Source: Chryseobacterium endalhagicum (lineage in GTDB: Bacteria > Bacteroidota > Bacteroidia > Flavobacteriales > Weeksellaceae). From it: a DNA stretch of 64,000 nt. Made by a program: the position numbers and the translations under genes. A model generated the notes under the pieces. That model was not told where the DNA came from. It worked only from the letters and a program-made list of their open reading frames with translations, and did not search any database. Below, piece after piece: positions 1-7,961 of this stretch. The stretch covers positions 558,001 through 622,000 of the forward strand of contig NZ_JAELVM010000002.1 in assembly GCF_016745235.1 (NCBI RefSeq), in the 5' to 3' direction. Positions within the stretch are counted from its first letter, which is position 1. Every line of letters begins with the position of its first letter.

Positions 1-864
1 GTCTTTACCTACCATCTGCTGGATTCCGTACGATGTAAGGTAACGGTTCGTTCTTCCCGGGTATCCTAAGATCATAGAGAAATCTCCAGGCTTGATTCCT
101 TTAAGGGAAACAGGAAGGAAGTGCTTAGGCTTCAATGGAACGTTTCCTGGAGCATATTCTGCAGGATTTCCTGCTGCATCTCCATATACTCTGAATACCG
201 TGAAGTCAGCAGTATGTCTCGGCCATTCCCAGTTATCCGTATCACCACCGAATTTACCCAATGATGAAGGAGGTGCCCCTACCAATCTGATGTCTTTGTA
301 ATCCTGGTATACGAAATAGTAGAATTCATTTCCGTTGAAGAAATCTCTTACCACTACAGTATATTTTCCGTTTTCAGAGTTTTCAGTCTGGATGGCTTTT
401 GTTTCAGCATCAATAACTGCTTTTCTCTCTGCTCCGGTCATATTGTTGTTTAGCTTGGAATTGATTCTCTGCGTAGCATCATCCATTCTTACTAAAAATC
501 TTACATAAAGATCTTTTGCATTGAATTCATCCTTCTGCTTCATAGCCCAGAATCCGTTCTTCAGATAATCTTTTTCCGGAGTGGAAGCTGCAGCTACAGC
601 ACCGTAACCACAGTGGTGGTTTGTGAAAATAAGTCCTTTATCAGAAACAATTTCCCCGGTACAGAAGCCTCCGAAGCTTACAATAGCATCTTTTAAGCTT
701 GAATTGTTTACCGAATAAATTTCTTCAGGTGTCAGATGCAGTCCTTCTTTTTGCATATCGACCCCGTTAAGTCTTTTGATGAGCATTAACAGCCACATCC
801 CCTCATCCGCCCTCATCTGAGCAAAGCCCAATAAGAAAGTGAACAGTAGAAATAGTCTTTTCAT
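1..864 (-). CDS. S46 family dipeptidyl-peptidase (DPP7/DPP11-like), 5' part only
   Basis: This is the N-terminal 288 residues of a periplasmic serine exopeptidase of family S46, which removes dipeptides from oligopeptides. Reading from the ATG at 864 there is a signal peptide (about residues 1-18), the mature start DEGMW, and the motif TNHHCGYGA near residue 81-89, which holds the catalytic histidine. Further on is GGDTDNWEWPRHTADF, which contains the catalytic aspartate. The nucleophilic serine lies beyond the window edge, so DPP7 and DPP11 specificity cannot be separated. Family members are usually about 710-720 residues, so roughly 40 percent is seen. The family is typical of Bacteroidetes that feed on peptides. 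Confidence 0.92.
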   Translation of the reverse strand, partial: MKRLFLLFTFLLGFAQMRADEGMWLLMLIKRLNGVDMQKEGLHLTPEEIYSVNNSSLKDAIVSFGGFCTGEIVSDKGLIFTNHHCGYGAVAAASTPEKDYLKNGFWAMKQKDEFNAKDLYVRFLVRMDDATQRINSKLNNNMTGAERKAVIDAETKAIQTENSENGKYTVVVRDFFNGNEFYYFVYQDYKDIRLVGAPPSSLGKFGGDTDNWEWPRHTADFTVFRVYGDAAGNPAEYAPGNVPLKPKHFLPVSLKGIKPGDFSMILGYPGRTNRYLTSYGIQQMVGKD

Positions 865-950
865 TTTATAAAATAATTTTTGTGTCGCTAATTTACTAAT
901 TTTTACGATATTCTGTCCCGGAATGGTATGAAAATGGGTGGATAATTCAC

Positions 951-1385
951 ATGAAAAAAATACTTGTAGCATTTTTTGCAATTTTACTTTTAGGAACCAT
1001 TGCCGGATGTTCATCTGTTCCGGAAAAAAATCCGGCGCTTCAAAGACAGTGGATGCTCGTAGCTTTCGGGAATTTCTCCAAAGAAGAACTGATTAAAAAT
1101 AAGGCTGAGATCAACCTGACAGGGGTAATAGATAAAGGCAAAATTAAAGGGAGTGCCCACATGGGCTGCAATAATATGTTCTTTACTTCCGAGTTTAAAA
1201 AAGGCGGGAAAGTGCAGATTTCCGGAGTCGGAAGTACCTTGAAAGCTTGTCAGAATATGGAGCTGGAAACAGAATTCGGTCAAAAGTTTGATAAAATGAC
1301 CAGTTATTCCATACAAGGGCATTTTCTCACATTGTCTGATGACAGCGGGAATTCTATGAAATTTGTTGCTGCTGACTGGGATTAA
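951..1385 (+). CDS. META domain lipoprotein (HslJ-like)
   Basis: A 144-residue secreted lipoprotein. Residues 1-19 form a lipoprotein signal ending in a lipobox (TIAGC) with Cys20 as the lipid-bearing residue. The rest is one META domain: the pattern WxLVAFG near residue 34, a central GxAHMGCNN (residues 67-75), and a C-terminal LTLSDDSGNSMKF strand. META-domain proteins in Gram-negative bacteria, such as HslJ, sit in the outer membrane and are linked to stress or novobiocin resistance, but the biochemical role is unknown. It stands alone, divergent from the S46 peptidase gene. The domain call is fairly sure and the function is not. Confidence 0.8.
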   Translation: MKKILVAFFAILLLGTIAGCSSVPEKNPALQRQWMLVAFGNFSKEELIKNKAEINLTGVIDKGKIKGSAHMGCNNMFFTSEFKKGGKVQISGVGSTLKACQNMELETEFGQKFDKMTSYSIQGHFLTLSDDSGNSMKFVAADWD

Positions 1386-1420
1386 GAAGCTATTTTGAAT
1401 TAAATCTATTACAAAGCGCT

Positions 1421-1453
1421 AAACCTTATAGGTTTTTAAAACCTATAAGGTTT
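1421..1453. repeat. 33-bp near-perfect palindrome
   Basis: Positions 1421-1453 read almost the same on both strands, with arms built on AAACCTTATAGGTTTT. It lies between two convergent genes. It may act as a transcription stop, or be one copy of a dispersed palindromic element. No second copy was seen in this window. Confidence 0.6.
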
Positions 1454-1490
1454 GAAGGACTCAATAAGAACAATAAAAATATTATCCTAA

Positions 1491-1520
1491 AAAAGAAAAA
1501 AGTCCGCACTGAGCGGACTT
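1491..1520 (-). terminator. Rho-independent terminator of the 5.0-1.5 kb operon
   Basis: The stem AGTCCGC/GCGGACT at 1501-1519 has a 5-base loop. On the minus strand it is followed by a T-rich run (A-rich on plus at 1491-1500). It lies 25 bases after the stop of the last gene of the minus-strand operon. Confidence 0.75.
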
Positions 1521-1544
1521 TCTGCTTGAAATCTGGTTGCGTTA

Positions 1545-1970
1545 TCAGTTTTTTGGGATTGTTTTCTTTATTTCCTGCAGGGTTGCCGTATTGGGCAGGC
1601 CTGTGACATTGCTATTTGTGTTCCTAGAATGCGATGCTGTACGGGATGCTGCCTGTCTGTTGGGAATAGACGCTTTTATTTCAGCTAAAGTAGCAGTATT
1701 GGGCAGCAGTTTCCCTGAGTTATTATTTGAATTGGATGCGGGGGCTTTGGTTTGCTGTTTTTTCACCTCAAGTCCCTGTTCTGAAGCCAGAGTGGTTACA
1801 TTCTGCTTTTTGGGAGCGTTCTCCTGGGCTGTTTTTGCCAGTTGGGCTTCCTGTTCTCTGAGCTGCTTCACGACCTGGGCCTGATCTTCAGATTCCTGGG
1901 CTTTCCTGTTTTCCTGGGCATAAATAGATACACTCAGTACTAAAAATGCGATGGTATATAGTGATTTCAT
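1545..1970 (-). CDS. Secreted protein of unknown function with duplicated LPNTATL motif
   Basis: A 141-residue protein I do not recognise. Residues 1-18 are a signal peptide (ending IYAQ). The mature part is rich in Gln, Lys, Ala and Asn and probably disordered or coiled coil at the start. The notable feature is an internal duplication: LPNTATLAEIKASIPN about residue 89 and LPNTATLQEIKKTIPKN at the very C-terminus, joined by a Ser/Asn-rich linker. It is the last gene of a three-gene operon behind a large tail-fibre-like protein and a T9SS cargo protein, 6 bases after the stop of the former. This suggests a cell-surface role in the same process. Confidence 0.7.
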   Translation of the reverse strand: MKSLYTIAFLVLSVSIYAQENRKAQESEDQAQVVKQLREQEAQLAKTAQENAPKKQNVTTLASEQGLEVKKQQTKAPASNSNNNSGKLLPNTATLAEIKASIPNRQAASRTASHSRNTNSNVTGLPNTATLQEIKKTIPKN

Positions 1971-1976
1971 GATAGT

Positions 1977-4526
1977 TTATTTAATGTTGACCAATACTTT
2001 AATTTTACCGGTGGAATTCTGATCATAATCCTGAAGAGCCTTTCCGATCACCTGTCCGATTTTTACTTTTCTAGGATTTGCTCTCATGGCAGTTCCCGGT
2101 TTCGATGAGGTAACCAGAAGATCCCCTCTTTTAATCTTTCCGCCTTCCAGACAAACTTTTGTAGGAATGACACCAATGACACCCATCGGAACCTTTCCTG
2201 ATAGATCAGCATCAATATTTTCTTCCGTTAAAAGAACGCCGGGTTTTGTAGCGTAAACTCCTGCTACAAGGGTAGAATAAGGCTTGGATGATTTCTCTAC
2301 CGTACGGTCGGAATCTGTGGAGATGATTAAAATATCACCAGGCTCATATTCCGAAGAATTTCCTTCCACATCAAATACTTCCGCTACGTCGGCACCACTG
2401 TTTTGAGTTCCGCCATTGAAGAAACCTCTTCCCGCTTTATTGATACGGGCTACATTGACTGAGGCACTCTGATAGACCGAAATATTTCCTGATGGGCCCT
2501 GATGGTTGACAAGCAGGGTAGATCCGGTACCAGTCGTCGTTACATGAACCACCGGCTGCCCGTTGGCATTATTGAAGTTGGCGAATCTTCCCGCTTTACC
2601 TGTACCGAAATTCGGGATAAAGCCTGAAATGGCATTTCCGTTTCCATCACATGATGCTTCCACACCATCACCGGTACCACCGGCATTGGCTGTGATACCA
2701 TTTCCGTTTCCGTCTGTAAGCGCAAGTAAAGCCGGACCGTTACCACTGGCATTGGAAGAATAAAACAGACCTGCATATCCTCCTGTTCCTGATGACAGCC
2801 CATAAATACCCGCAGTACCGAAGTTGGCAAACATGGAATTCACTTCCCCTTTTACTGCCGGAGAAGTACCTGTAGTACGGTTGACCATAAAGTTACCTGC
2901 AGTACCATTCCCGACAGTTTTCACAGAAATTACATCGTTCTCATTATCTTCATTAAAAATTTCGAATCTTCCTGCACGTCCTTCGGAAAAGGTTGGAACC
3001 CACGCATAAATGGCATTTCCCGCACCATCCACATTGGTTTCAACACCGTTTCCGTCTTTTCCTGCATTGGCAGTGATGGCATTTCCGTTTCCATCAGTTA
3101 AAGCAATTAATGAAGCTCCGTTTCCGGCAGGGTTTGATGCGTAAAATAAACCTGCCCGTCCTCCTGTTCCGGACGAAATTCCAAAAATACCTGCAGCTCC
3201 GAAGTTTCCGAATATGGTATTCACTTCACCTCTTACTGCAGCGCCGACACTGTTTGTATTATCCACTAAGAAAGAAGCAGCGTTACCCTGGGTATTATCC
3301 GGAATATTTCCGTTACCGTTGGTTTCTACCTCAAATACATTGTTGATTTCATTGGTTGCATTAAAGTTTTCAAAACGTCCTGCACGGCCTTTACTGTTGT
3401 TTAATCCTACCTGTCCTAAAACCCCGACACCTGTTCCGGTTGCATTCGTAGCAACAAAGCCTCTCACCCCATAACCTCCGCCATCATTTCTTCCTACTAC
3501 CGCTCCGGCTATATCACTGGTTGTTCTTCCTACTACTGCTTCACCGGCTCCGTTATTGTCTCCTATAATACCTGCAGAAGTCTGCGCAGAGGTGATACCA
3601 TGAACCGCAAAACCGCTGCCTGTCGAGCTGATAACCCCGGCCCCGTTTCCGGAAGAGGAAACATTAATGACCGTTCCGTTTCCAACCGTATTGGCATTAA
3701 GTACACTATTATTGTTGGCATTATTGAAAATGGACATACTTGCTGCAACCCCATTGTTACTGGTTGCGGTAAGACCTGTTCCTGTATTACTGTTGGCATA
3801 TACCCCGGTTCCATTTGCTGATGAATTTCCGTACACTCCGAGACCGTTGGGAGTAACCCCGTAAACGCCCCATCCGCTTCCGTTCTGGCTTCCCCAGACA
3901 CCGACCCCTAATCCTCCGGTTCCGTTATTGATCCCGCGGACACCGCTGGAAAATCCTCCGGGTGATACGCTGTTGACAATTCCTCTTACCGAAGCGATGC
4001 TGGAGGTGGTGGTATTGTTGACTCCTTCCACAGAAGTTCCGTCACCATCATTGATCAGTGAGAACAGCGTAGAGGCATTATTGACGGTATTGGTGTAGGG
4101 AATGGTGAAGTTTCCTCCCGTTCCTCCCGCAGATTTGGCATACATGGCGTAAGGAACACTGAGTAGCTGGCTTGTTCCTGCTATCGTGTAATTGGTACCG
4201 CCCGCAGGGTCAGTTTCAGTTTTTAAATAATAGCTTCCAACCGGCCAGTCTATGGCAGCAAAAGTTCCTGACAGTACAGTTCCTGTTCCTATTTCCATGC
4301 TGATAAGCCCGTTGGCATTTGTATTTCCGGTCAGTCTTTCAGAATAGACCAGTGTTCCGGCAGGAGAGCCCTGGAGAACACTTACTTTTACAGCAATGGC
4401 CTGATTGGTTAGCAGCTGTCCGGAGCCGTTTCTCATGACGGCCTGGTAGCTCATTTTTTCCGGAGCCTGCGCATGACCCATAAATAGGCCCAGCATGATC
4501 CCCAGGGAGAGTAATATTTTTTTCAT
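1977..4526 (-). CDS. Large secreted repeat protein, tail-fibre-like
   Basis: An 849-residue secreted protein with a signal peptide (residues 1-19). The N-terminal region (about 20-135) has the SYQAVMRNGSGQLL and SVPYAMYAKSA motifs common in large Bacteroidetes surface proteins. The middle (about 140-690) is a Gly/Asn/Thr-rich series of short repeats (GVYGN, GNGNAI, AGRFENFN) that resembles beta-solenoid phage tail fibres. About residues 390-520 and 520-650 are a clear tandem duplication. The C-terminal 150 residues (from NSGADVAEVFDVEGNSSEYEPGD) match the kind of domain that ends such fibres and may be a trimerisation or self-cleaving domain. Role is likely adhesion or a surface filament. The gene starts 4 bases after the stop of the T9SS-domain gene, so the two are co-transcribed. 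Confidence 0.75.
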   Translation of the reverse strand: MKKILLSLGIMLGLFMGHAQAPEKMSYQAVMRNGSGQLLTNQAIAVKVSVLQGSPAGTLVYSERLTGNTNANGLISMEIGTGTVLSGTFAAIDWPVGSYYLKTETDPAGGTNYTIAGTSQLLSVPYAMYAKSAGGTGGNFTIPYTNTVNNASTLFSLINDGDGTSVEGVNNTTTSSIASVRGIVNSVSPGGFSSGVRGINNGTGGLGVGVWGSQNGSGWGVYGVTPNGLGVYGNSSANGTGVYANSNTGTGLTATSNNGVAASMSIFNNANNNSVLNANTVGNGTVINVSSSGNGAGVISSTGSGFAVHGITSAQTSAGIIGDNNGAGEAVVGRTTSDIAGAVVGRNDGGGYGVRGFVATNATGTGVGVLGQVGLNNSKGRAGRFENFNATNEINNVFEVETNGNGNIPDNTQGNAASFLVDNTNSVGAAVRGEVNTIFGNFGAAGIFGISSGTGGRAGLFYASNPAGNGASLIALTDGNGNAITANAGKDGNGVETNVDGAGNAIYAWVPTFSEGRAGRFEIFNEDNENDVISVKTVGNGTAGNFMVNRTTGTSPAVKGEVNSMFANFGTAGIYGLSSGTGGYAGLFYSSNASGNGPALLALTDGNGNGITANAGGTGDGVEASCDGNGNAISGFIPNFGTGKAGRFANFNNANGQPVVHVTTTGTGSTLLVNHQGPSGNISVYQSASVNVARINKAGRGFFNGGTQNSGADVAEVFDVEGNSSEYEPGDILIISTDSDRTVEKSSKPYSTLVAGVYATKPGVLLTEENIDADLSGKVPMGVIGVIPTKVCLEGGKIKRGDLLVTSSKPGTAMRANPRKVKIGQVIGKALQDYDQNSTGKIKVLVNIK

Positions 4527-4530
4527 GGCG

Positions 4531-5013
4531 TTATTTTTTTATGACTTTAAATGTTTTTAGGTTTTCCCCGTTCTGGTTGAGCCTGATAATATAGACTGCT
4601 GAAGGAAGAGAGGACAGATCAAGCTCAGATTTTGACTGTGAGATCACGTCTTTTTTTATCATTTTCCCTTGAGCGTCAAACAATTGGTATTCCGATCCTT
4701 TATAGGGAGCTGAGGTAAAATCTATGTACAGATAATCTCTGGTAGGATTCGGATAAAGTAAAATACCTTCCTGTGCTGTTACGGTTTCATTCGTAGAAAG
4801 TGTGGTGATTTCGTAGGCTTGTTGTACGCCTTCCAACACCTGAGAATTGGGTCCTTTGTACTGGTAGGCCGTTTGACCTACGCTGTAAGAAACCGAGCCG
4901 TTGCCTCCCAATGCATTTGTTCCTGTGGCCAGAACTGCCGACTGAGCGTTCAGCAGACTGACGGAAAAGGTAAACAGAATGAGAAAGAAGCAGTGAATAG
5001 ATGTTCTTTTCAT
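4531..5013 (-). CDS. Secreted protein with type IX secretion sorting domain
   Basis: A 160-residue protein from the ATG at 5013. An upstream in-frame ATG at 5049 would add 12 residues before the signal peptide, so the internal start is preferred. A signal peptide (about 1-23, ending LLNAQ) is followed by an SVSYSVGQTAYQ segment that is common in flavobacterial T9SS cargo. The last 75 residues form a type A C-terminal sorting domain: LYPNPTRDYLYIDF, then GKMIKK, LDLSSLPSAVYIIRL and a final TFKVIKK. The protein should be exported through Sec, carried over the outer membrane by the type IX system, and anchored or released. It heads a three-gene operon with two other secreted proteins. Confidence 0.85.
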   Translation of the reverse strand: MKRTSIHCFFLILFTFSVSLLNAQSAVLATGTNALGGNGSVSYSVGQTAYQYKGPNSQVLEGVQQAYEITTLSTNETVTAQEGILLYPNPTRDYLYIDFTSAPYKGSEYQLFDAQGKMIKKDVISQSKSELDLSSLPSAVYIIRLNQNGENLKTFKVIKK

Positions 5014-5174
5014 GAAAAATAGTTTTGTGGTTATTAATTGGTTATACAAGTTTTCAAGTGAAAATTTGTGAACACTAAATTACCACATATCGACACCGGA
5101 TAGGAGGAAAATAGACTAACGGTAAAAAAAATCGACCAACGGCATTTTATCGGAAAAATGTTGGTACTCAGGGA

Positions 5175-5882
5175 TTAAGGGTCAAGGAAAGAGAGGCTTT
5201 CTTTGTACGTCCGGCCAATAGGAAGCCTGATCTGGTGAATCAGCTCTATCTCATGGCTGCTTTTGCTGCGGATGAAATGGCGGGGTACGGCATAGCTGCG
5301 GTGTATTCTGATGAAAGAGTCGAAGAAGCTTTTATGAAGCAGGTTTCCAATGGAATCCAGAATACAGTGTTTTTTCTCGTGGGTAACGAGTCTTGTATAA
5401 TCTTTTAAAGCTTCCAGATAAAGAATATCTGTAAGTCTGACTTGTGAAGTATTGCCGTTTTCTTTGATTTTAATACAGTTTTCGCCGAGGAGAGCATCAA
5501 AGCAGTCGCATTTTTCCTTCATTTCGAAGAAATTGAAAACTTTCTCGATCGAGTGGTGGAACCGTGCTGCGTTAAGAGGTTTGGTGACAAAATCAAGGGC
5601 GTCAATGACAAAAGCTTCCGCCGCCAGATCCGGGTGGCTGCTTACAAAGATGCACGCCGGAATTTTGCAGGCCAGCTTCCGGAATTCCAGCCCGCTCATG
5701 CCTGGGAGTTTGGCTTCGCAGATGAGAAGATCTATCGGGAATTCAAGGTAAGGGACAGCCTTTTCCGCCGAATTGAAAGACGCAATAATTTCAATATTAT
5801 CATACTGTCTGATGTGATGCTGAAGAACAAGCCTGTCCAGCTCATCATCATCAATGATCATACATTTAATACGGGAATTCAT
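5175..5882 (-). CDS. LytTR response regulator with Glu in place of the phosphoacceptor Asp
   Basis: A 235-residue two-domain regulator. Residues 5-120 form a receiver with the acidic patch DDDE (11-14), the switch serine (FVSSHP) and the conserved lysine (VTKPLN). The position that normally holds the phosphorylated aspartate reads LLICEAKLPG, so it is Glu56 (codon GAA). Residues 130-235 form a LytTR DNA-binding domain (ILYLEALKDYTRLVT, FIRIHRSYAV, LPIGRTYKESL). A Glu at this site often mimics the phosphorylated state, so the protein may act without a kinase. No sensor kinase gene is adjacent. It lies just upstream of the secreted-protein operon on the same strand and could control it, but this is inferred from position alone. 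Confidence 0.85.
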   Translation of the reverse strand: MNSRIKCMIIDDDELDRLVLQHHIRQYDNIEIIASFNSAEKAVPYLEFPIDLLICEAKLPGMSGLEFRKLACKIPACIFVSSHPDLAAEAFVIDALDFVTKPLNAARFHHSIEKVFNFFEMKEKCDCFDALLGENCIKIKENGNTSQVRLTDILYLEALKDYTRLVTHEKKHCILDSIGNLLHKSFFDSFIRIHRSYAVPRHFIRSKSSHEIELIHQIRLPIGRTYKESLSFLDP

Positions 5883-6085
5883 GATTTCGGTGTTAGTTTT
5901 TACAGGATTTACAATTTTTATTGTTTATTTTTTATAAATCTGCTTCATAAAGTTATTAATTTTTTGCAAAATAAAAGTTATGTCAACTTAAATTAACATT
6001 AAAAAATACTGAAGATTGAAAAATGGTTTTGTTTTTTTTCTGAAAATTGGTATCTTGTGAAAATCACAAACATAGACAGAAATTA

Positions 6086-7312
6086 ATGCTAGATAAGAAA
6101 GAACATAGTTACGAAAAAGCAGTTTTAGTGGGTGTTATTACACAACATCAGGATGAGGATAAGCTTACGGAATATATGGATGAACTGGAATTTTTGGCCT
6201 TCACTGCTGGTGCAACGGTTCAAAAGAGGTTTACTCAGAAACTCACCCAGCCGGATTCCAAAACCTTTATCGGAAGTGGAAAAGCACAGGAAATAAAAGA
6301 ATATGTAAAGGAAAACGAGATCGGAACCGTCATTTTTGATGATGAGCTGTCTCCTTCCCAGCTGAAGAATCTTGAAAGAGAGATGGAAGTGAAAATCCTG
6401 GACAGGACGAACCTTATCCTTGATATTTTTGCCCAGAGAGCACAGACTTCCTATGCGAGAACTCAGGTGGAACTGGCCCAATATCAATATCTTTTACCAC
6501 GTCTGACAAGGATGTGGACCCACCTTGAGCGCCAGAAAGGGGGAATCGGGATGAGAGGTCCCGGAGAAACGGAAATTGAAACTGACCGCCGTATCATCCG
6601 CGACAGGATTTCCCTGTTAAAAGATAAACTGAAAACCATCGACAGACAGATGGCTACCCAAAGAAATAACCGTGGAAAAGTAGTGCGTGCCGCTTTGGTA
6701 GGATATACCAACGTTGGAAAATCTACCCTGATGAACGCGCTTTCCAAATCTGAGGTTTTTGCGGAAAACAAATTATTTGCTACCCTAGATACGACTGTGA
6801 GAAAAGTAGTGATCGGAAATTTACCGTTTCTGCTTACGGATACGGTTGGTTTTATCAGAAAACTTCCTACACAGCTTGTAGAATCTTTTAAATCTACACT
6901 GGATGAAGTGCGTGAGGCAGATCTGCTTATTCACGTTGCCGATATTTCCCATGAAAGCTTTGAAGATCAGGTAGAATCCGTGAATCAGACTTTAATGGAG
7001 ATCAATGCCCATCAGAAACCGATGATCATGATCTTTAATAAAATTGATGATTTCAGCTACGATAAAAAAGACGAAGATGATCTGACGCCGTCTACCAAAA
7101 AGAATATTTCTCTGGAAGAATGGAAGAAGACATGGATGGGGAAATCTAAATATCCTACCGTTTTTATTTCGGCTTTAACGAAGGAAAACTTCCCGGAAAT
7201 GAAGAAAATGATTTACGATGAGGTGATGAAAATCCATATCTCCAGATTCCCGTATAATGATTTCCTTTTCGAATATTTCGATAACGACGAAGAAGAAGAA
7301 AACAACGATTAA
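6086..7312 (+). CDS. hflX: GTPase HflX
   Basis: A 408-residue ribosome-associated GTPase of the Obg-HflX class that helps split stalled ribosomes. The start is set at the ATG at 6086 (LDKKEHSYEKAVLVGV). An earlier in-frame ATG at 6047 adds 13 residues not expected in the family. The HflX N-terminal domain (about 15-185) includes the glycine-rich segment KGGIGMRGPGETEIETDRR. It is followed by the G domain: G1 GYTNVGKST, G3 DTVGF, G4 NKID and G5 SALT. The C-terminus is acidic (DNDEEEENND). The stop overlaps the start of the next gene by one base, so the two are likely co-transcribed. Confidence 0.95.
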   Translation: MLDKKEHSYEKAVLVGVITQHQDEDKLTEYMDELEFLAFTAGATVQKRFTQKLTQPDSKTFIGSGKAQEIKEYVKENEIGTVIFDDELSPSQLKNLEREMEVKILDRTNLILDIFAQRAQTSYARTQVELAQYQYLLPRLTRMWTHLERQKGGIGMRGPGETEIETDRRIIRDRISLLKDKLKTIDRQMATQRNNRGKVVRAALVGYTNVGKSTLMNALSKSEVFAENKLFATLDTTVRKVVIGNLPFLLTDTVGFIRKLPTQLVESFKSTLDEVREADLLIHVADISHESFEDQVESVNQTLMEINAHQKPMIMIFNKIDDFSYDKKDEDDLTPSTKKNISLEEWKKTWMGKSKYPTVFISALTKENFPEMKKMIYDEVMKIHISRFPYNDFLFEYFDNDEEEENND

Positions 7313-7941
7313 TGAAGTGTCATTTCGTTCTGTTCATGGTTTTATTTTCGGTTTTTGGGTTCAGCCAGAAATCAAAAGTCGATTTGAAAAGCATTGAAAA
7401 AAGTCTTACAGATCCTAATTCTCCATACAAATATGAGAAGCTGATCTTTAAGTACAAAGGATACCCGAAATCCCTTGACAGTATTGAAGCACAGTATCTT
7501 TACTACGGAAGAAATTTCAGAGATGATAAGGTTTCTACGGCGGATGACAGCTTTAAAAACCTGGCGGAAGCATTTAAACAGGAAAATTTTGAGGAATGCA
7601 TCAAACAGGGCAAGGTTCTTTACGGAAAAGATCCTACGAATCTGGATGTTCTTCTTGTGCTGCTCAGAGCATACGACTCCCAGAAAGACGGAAGCAATTT
7701 TATGCATCACCTGAGCCAGTTTCGAACGCTTACTGAAGGGATGAAAAATTCGGGGGACGGAACTTCTGAGAAAACCGCTTATCTGGTGAATTCTGTAGGA
7801 GACGAGTATATTCTGCTGAATATCCTCAATATCGGGAAAGATTATGTGAGAGGATCCCAACCCACCAAAGACGGAATGTTTGATATCTGGGAAAAAGACG
7901 GGCGTAAGCTGTACATTAAAATACTTTATTTAGACTTATAA
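7312..7941 (+). CDS. DUF4919 family secreted protein (copy 1)
   Basis: A 209-residue protein with a signal peptide (about 1-18, ending GFSQ). It matches the DUF4919 family by its LLYYGRNF-like motif (AQYLYYGRNFRDD), a helical repeat-like middle with KDPTN (TPR-like), a SGDGTSEKTAYLVNSVGDEY segment and a final strand KLYIKILYLDL. Function unknown. It overlaps the hflX stop by one base (TAATG) and is followed 20 bases later by an antiporter gene. A paralogue lies on the far side of that antiporter, at 9279-9923. Confidence 0.75.
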   Translation: MKCHFVLFMVLFSVFGFSQKSKVDLKSIEKSLTDPNSPYKYEKLIFKYKGYPKSLDSIEAQYLYYGRNFRDDKVSTADDSFKNLAEAFKQENFEECIKQGKVLYGKDPTNLDVLLVLLRAYDSQKDGSNFMHHLSQFRTLTEGMKNSGDGTSEKTAYLVNSVGDEYILLNILNIGKDYVRGSQPTKDGMFDIWEKDGRKLYIKILYLDL

Positions 7942-7961
7942 ATTAATTAAAAAAACACTTA

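Noticed and set aside
1537..1884. Plus-strand open frame of 115 codons opposite the LPNTATL protein gene
   Set aside because: It is Cys- and Phe-rich and low in charge, an antisense shadow of the minus-strand secreted protein, and contains its terminator side.
2540..3901. Several open frames on the plus strand and other frames inside the tail-fibre-like gene
   Set aside because: They arise from the Gly/Asn-rich repeated codons of the minus-strand gene and have no start context, domain or family likeness.
5553..5996. Plus-strand open frame opposite the LytTR regulator
   Set aside because: The minus-strand frame has a full receiver and LytTR domain; the opposite frame has none.
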